Shown: piece by piece, positions 62,403 through 64,000 of the stretch | How the letters are laid out: the number at the start of each line of letters is the position of its first letter | How positions within the stretch are numbered: the stretch's first letter is position 1 | Assembly (NCBI RefSeq): GCF_001039355.2 | Contig: NW_019775414.1 | Location: 483,179-547,178 of the forward strand | DNA length: 64,000 nt | Origin: Lingula anatina | Taxonomy: Eukaryota > Brachiopoda > Lingulata > Lingulida > Lingulidae | Reading direction: 5' to 3' | Position numbers and translations under genes: made by a program | The notes under the pieces: generated by a model | Databases searched by the model: none | What the model was told of the DNA's origin: nothing | The model's input: only the letters and a program-made list of their open reading frames with translations

Positions 62403-64000
62403 ATTGTTCAATAACATACTTAAATCAACAACAAAACGCCATGAGTCTAATTATTTTAACTTATTGTGAAAGAACAGAATTGTTTTCAGCATATAAATCA
62501 CGGTAACTTGGCCCTGGGTGATCGGAAACCAGTGCTGAAGAAGGCAAAATGCAAAATGCAATCAATTGTGATTATTTTCCGTGAGATACGATCTTGTCAC
62601 TGCTATACAAGCCTTACTAAAACGTTCTTTTCTGTTCCTTCTTCACGTAATTTCTTACATAGCGGCATTTGTAAACAAAGTCGCAAGTGGGTACTTTACG
62701 TCGTAAAAGACCAAGCGTTCACAGATACGCAACGCATTGTTGACATATTCGTAGCGCTTCGACCAAAATAACATCAAAGATTTCATACCGATTTCTTAAA
62801 AGGGTGAATTACGTATTTTATTGCATGTTATATGTTTATCATTAGCCGCTATCGCAAAAAACTACTCATGCGCGAAATCTGCGCAGATCGCAAAAAAAGC
62901 TAATATGAGAGAACTACCTTAAGAGAGCCGGGTGAAAATATTTAAAGCAAATGTTTTTTTGTGCCTCATTACAAATAAAATATAATAAATTCAAAATGAC
63001 AGTAAGATTCACATTTCCATAGTCCTAGCAACAGTGACTACAGCCAGTAGCAGTATAGTGGTACCTATATTTGTAAATCTGCTTAAATATGCTTTGCTGG
63101 GTAATAAATGATGATTTGATGAAGTAAAAAACTGATATGATTACAGCTTAGTGAATGGAAGTCTGATAATGTTATCACTTCACTTTAGTTCAGCAATCTT
63201 GGCATATATGAAAAGGCTGCAGACTGACTTTAATTTACCATGGCATGCAAGTCAAATGAAAAAATTTTCTATGGCTATTAAAGATTTTTTTCAATAGCAT
63301 GTTTATACAAATGGAAAGCATAAGACAAATCAGTGAAGTCCAAAAAAGACTGGGTTAAAGAAACACATTGTGTCAAGCAAAGATGTTTTGCTTCAGAGTA
63401 TTTTTTCTCAGTGCTAGGCAATAGAAGAATGCTACTAGTAGGTTTCATTAAATGTGTGTCAAAAAGTCTGGTAACAGTTCATGAAAACATGAGCCTCCTT
63501 GTGTTTCCATAAAAATGGATGTATAAATCACTGAAGTATTGTTATACACAAGTTACGCAAACAGCAAAATGTCATGCTGCTTACATTTCCTAGACTGCAC
63601 TTCATCTGATATTTGCCGTAATGATGAGTTATGCATTAAATGTTTAACAACATAATACTGGATGTTAATTTGATCTTTTTCAAAGAATAATTTCGAGCAC
63701 AGTACTAAATTACTAGTATACTAACAAAATGTCTTAAATAAACACTTCCAAAAATATTAATCCTGTTTTTAAAATCTATTACTACATGGAATCAAGCTTC
63801 AAGAGACAATTTAAGTGATGGATTTAAAAGCTTCATTTTTGAAAAACTTTTCAATGACACAGCATCACTTACCATATTTAAAATACTAATTTAAAATACT
63901 ACAAAACTGATCTGACACGTCTAATTGAATAAAACAATGATGAAAATTGCTGTAAATGCATTGTTAATCTTAGTGACATAGTATTTTTTGTTAGTATTCT
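62403..64000. other. Intergenic or intronic, no gene recognised
   Basis: AT-rich. A small CpG-bearing patch at about 62855-62900 (GCGCGAAATCTGCGCAGATC) could mark a promoter. Nothing codes convincingly in 62900-64000. Confidence 0.45.

Overview
The window is eukaryotic nuclear DNA from an intron-rich, AT-rich animal. Coding exons are short, carry GT-AG borders (one likely GC-AG), and are separated by introns of a few hundred bases to several kilobases. Two genes, MAP3K4 and TMEM181, can be read exon by exon against their vertebrate relatives. Together with a cluster of Ly6/uPAR genes, an intronless NXPE-like gene and several short foldback elements, this suggests a marine invertebrate bilaterian (lophotrochozoan, hemichordate or similar). 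The exact clade cannot be fixed from sequence alone. I assembled exons by hand from splice consensus, reading-frame phase and protein similarity; no transcripts or database searches were available.

Layout. 1-7456 (+): C-terminal part of MAP3K4 with the complete kinase domain. 7876-14127 (-): TMEM181, tail-to-tail with MAP3K4. 15775-16447 (+): a two-exon gene for a 101-residue secreted cysteine-rich protein of no recognised family. 19076-20140: a 35-bp minisatellite interrupted by a 255-N assembly gap. 22877-24340 (-): a single-exon type II membrane protein with an SGNH/NXPE-type domain. 25618-28055 (-): a six-exon gene for a basic coiled-coil and poly-Asp protein of unknown function. 28882-31482 (+), 36860-41981 (-) and 44300-46348 (-): three Ly6/uPAR GPI-anchor-type genes of shared architecture. 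50220 to about 60048, perhaps 62402 (-): a long gene for a Ser/Arg/His-rich, probably disordered protein with an alternative first exon. 62403-64000: no gene recognised.

The most interesting signal is in the first Ly6 gene. Two adjacent exons (30312-30455 and 30515-30652) are paralogous: 22 of 41 aligned residues are identical and all five cysteines are kept. Both are phase 1-1, and only 59 nt separate them, far less than any other intron seen here. This is the classic layout of mutually exclusive exons, and predicts two Ly6 proteins that share a signal peptide and C-terminal half but differ in the first half of the three-finger domain. All three Ly6 genes use the same three-exon plan with phase-1 introns, so the duplicated exon is a module that can be swapped without breaking frame.

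Other items: the unrecognised cysteine-rich secreted gene, at least four foldback or MITE-like elements, the MAP3K4/TMEM181 linkage that is also loosely present in human 6q25-q26, and a gene whose alternative first exon joins in frame with the downstream exons.
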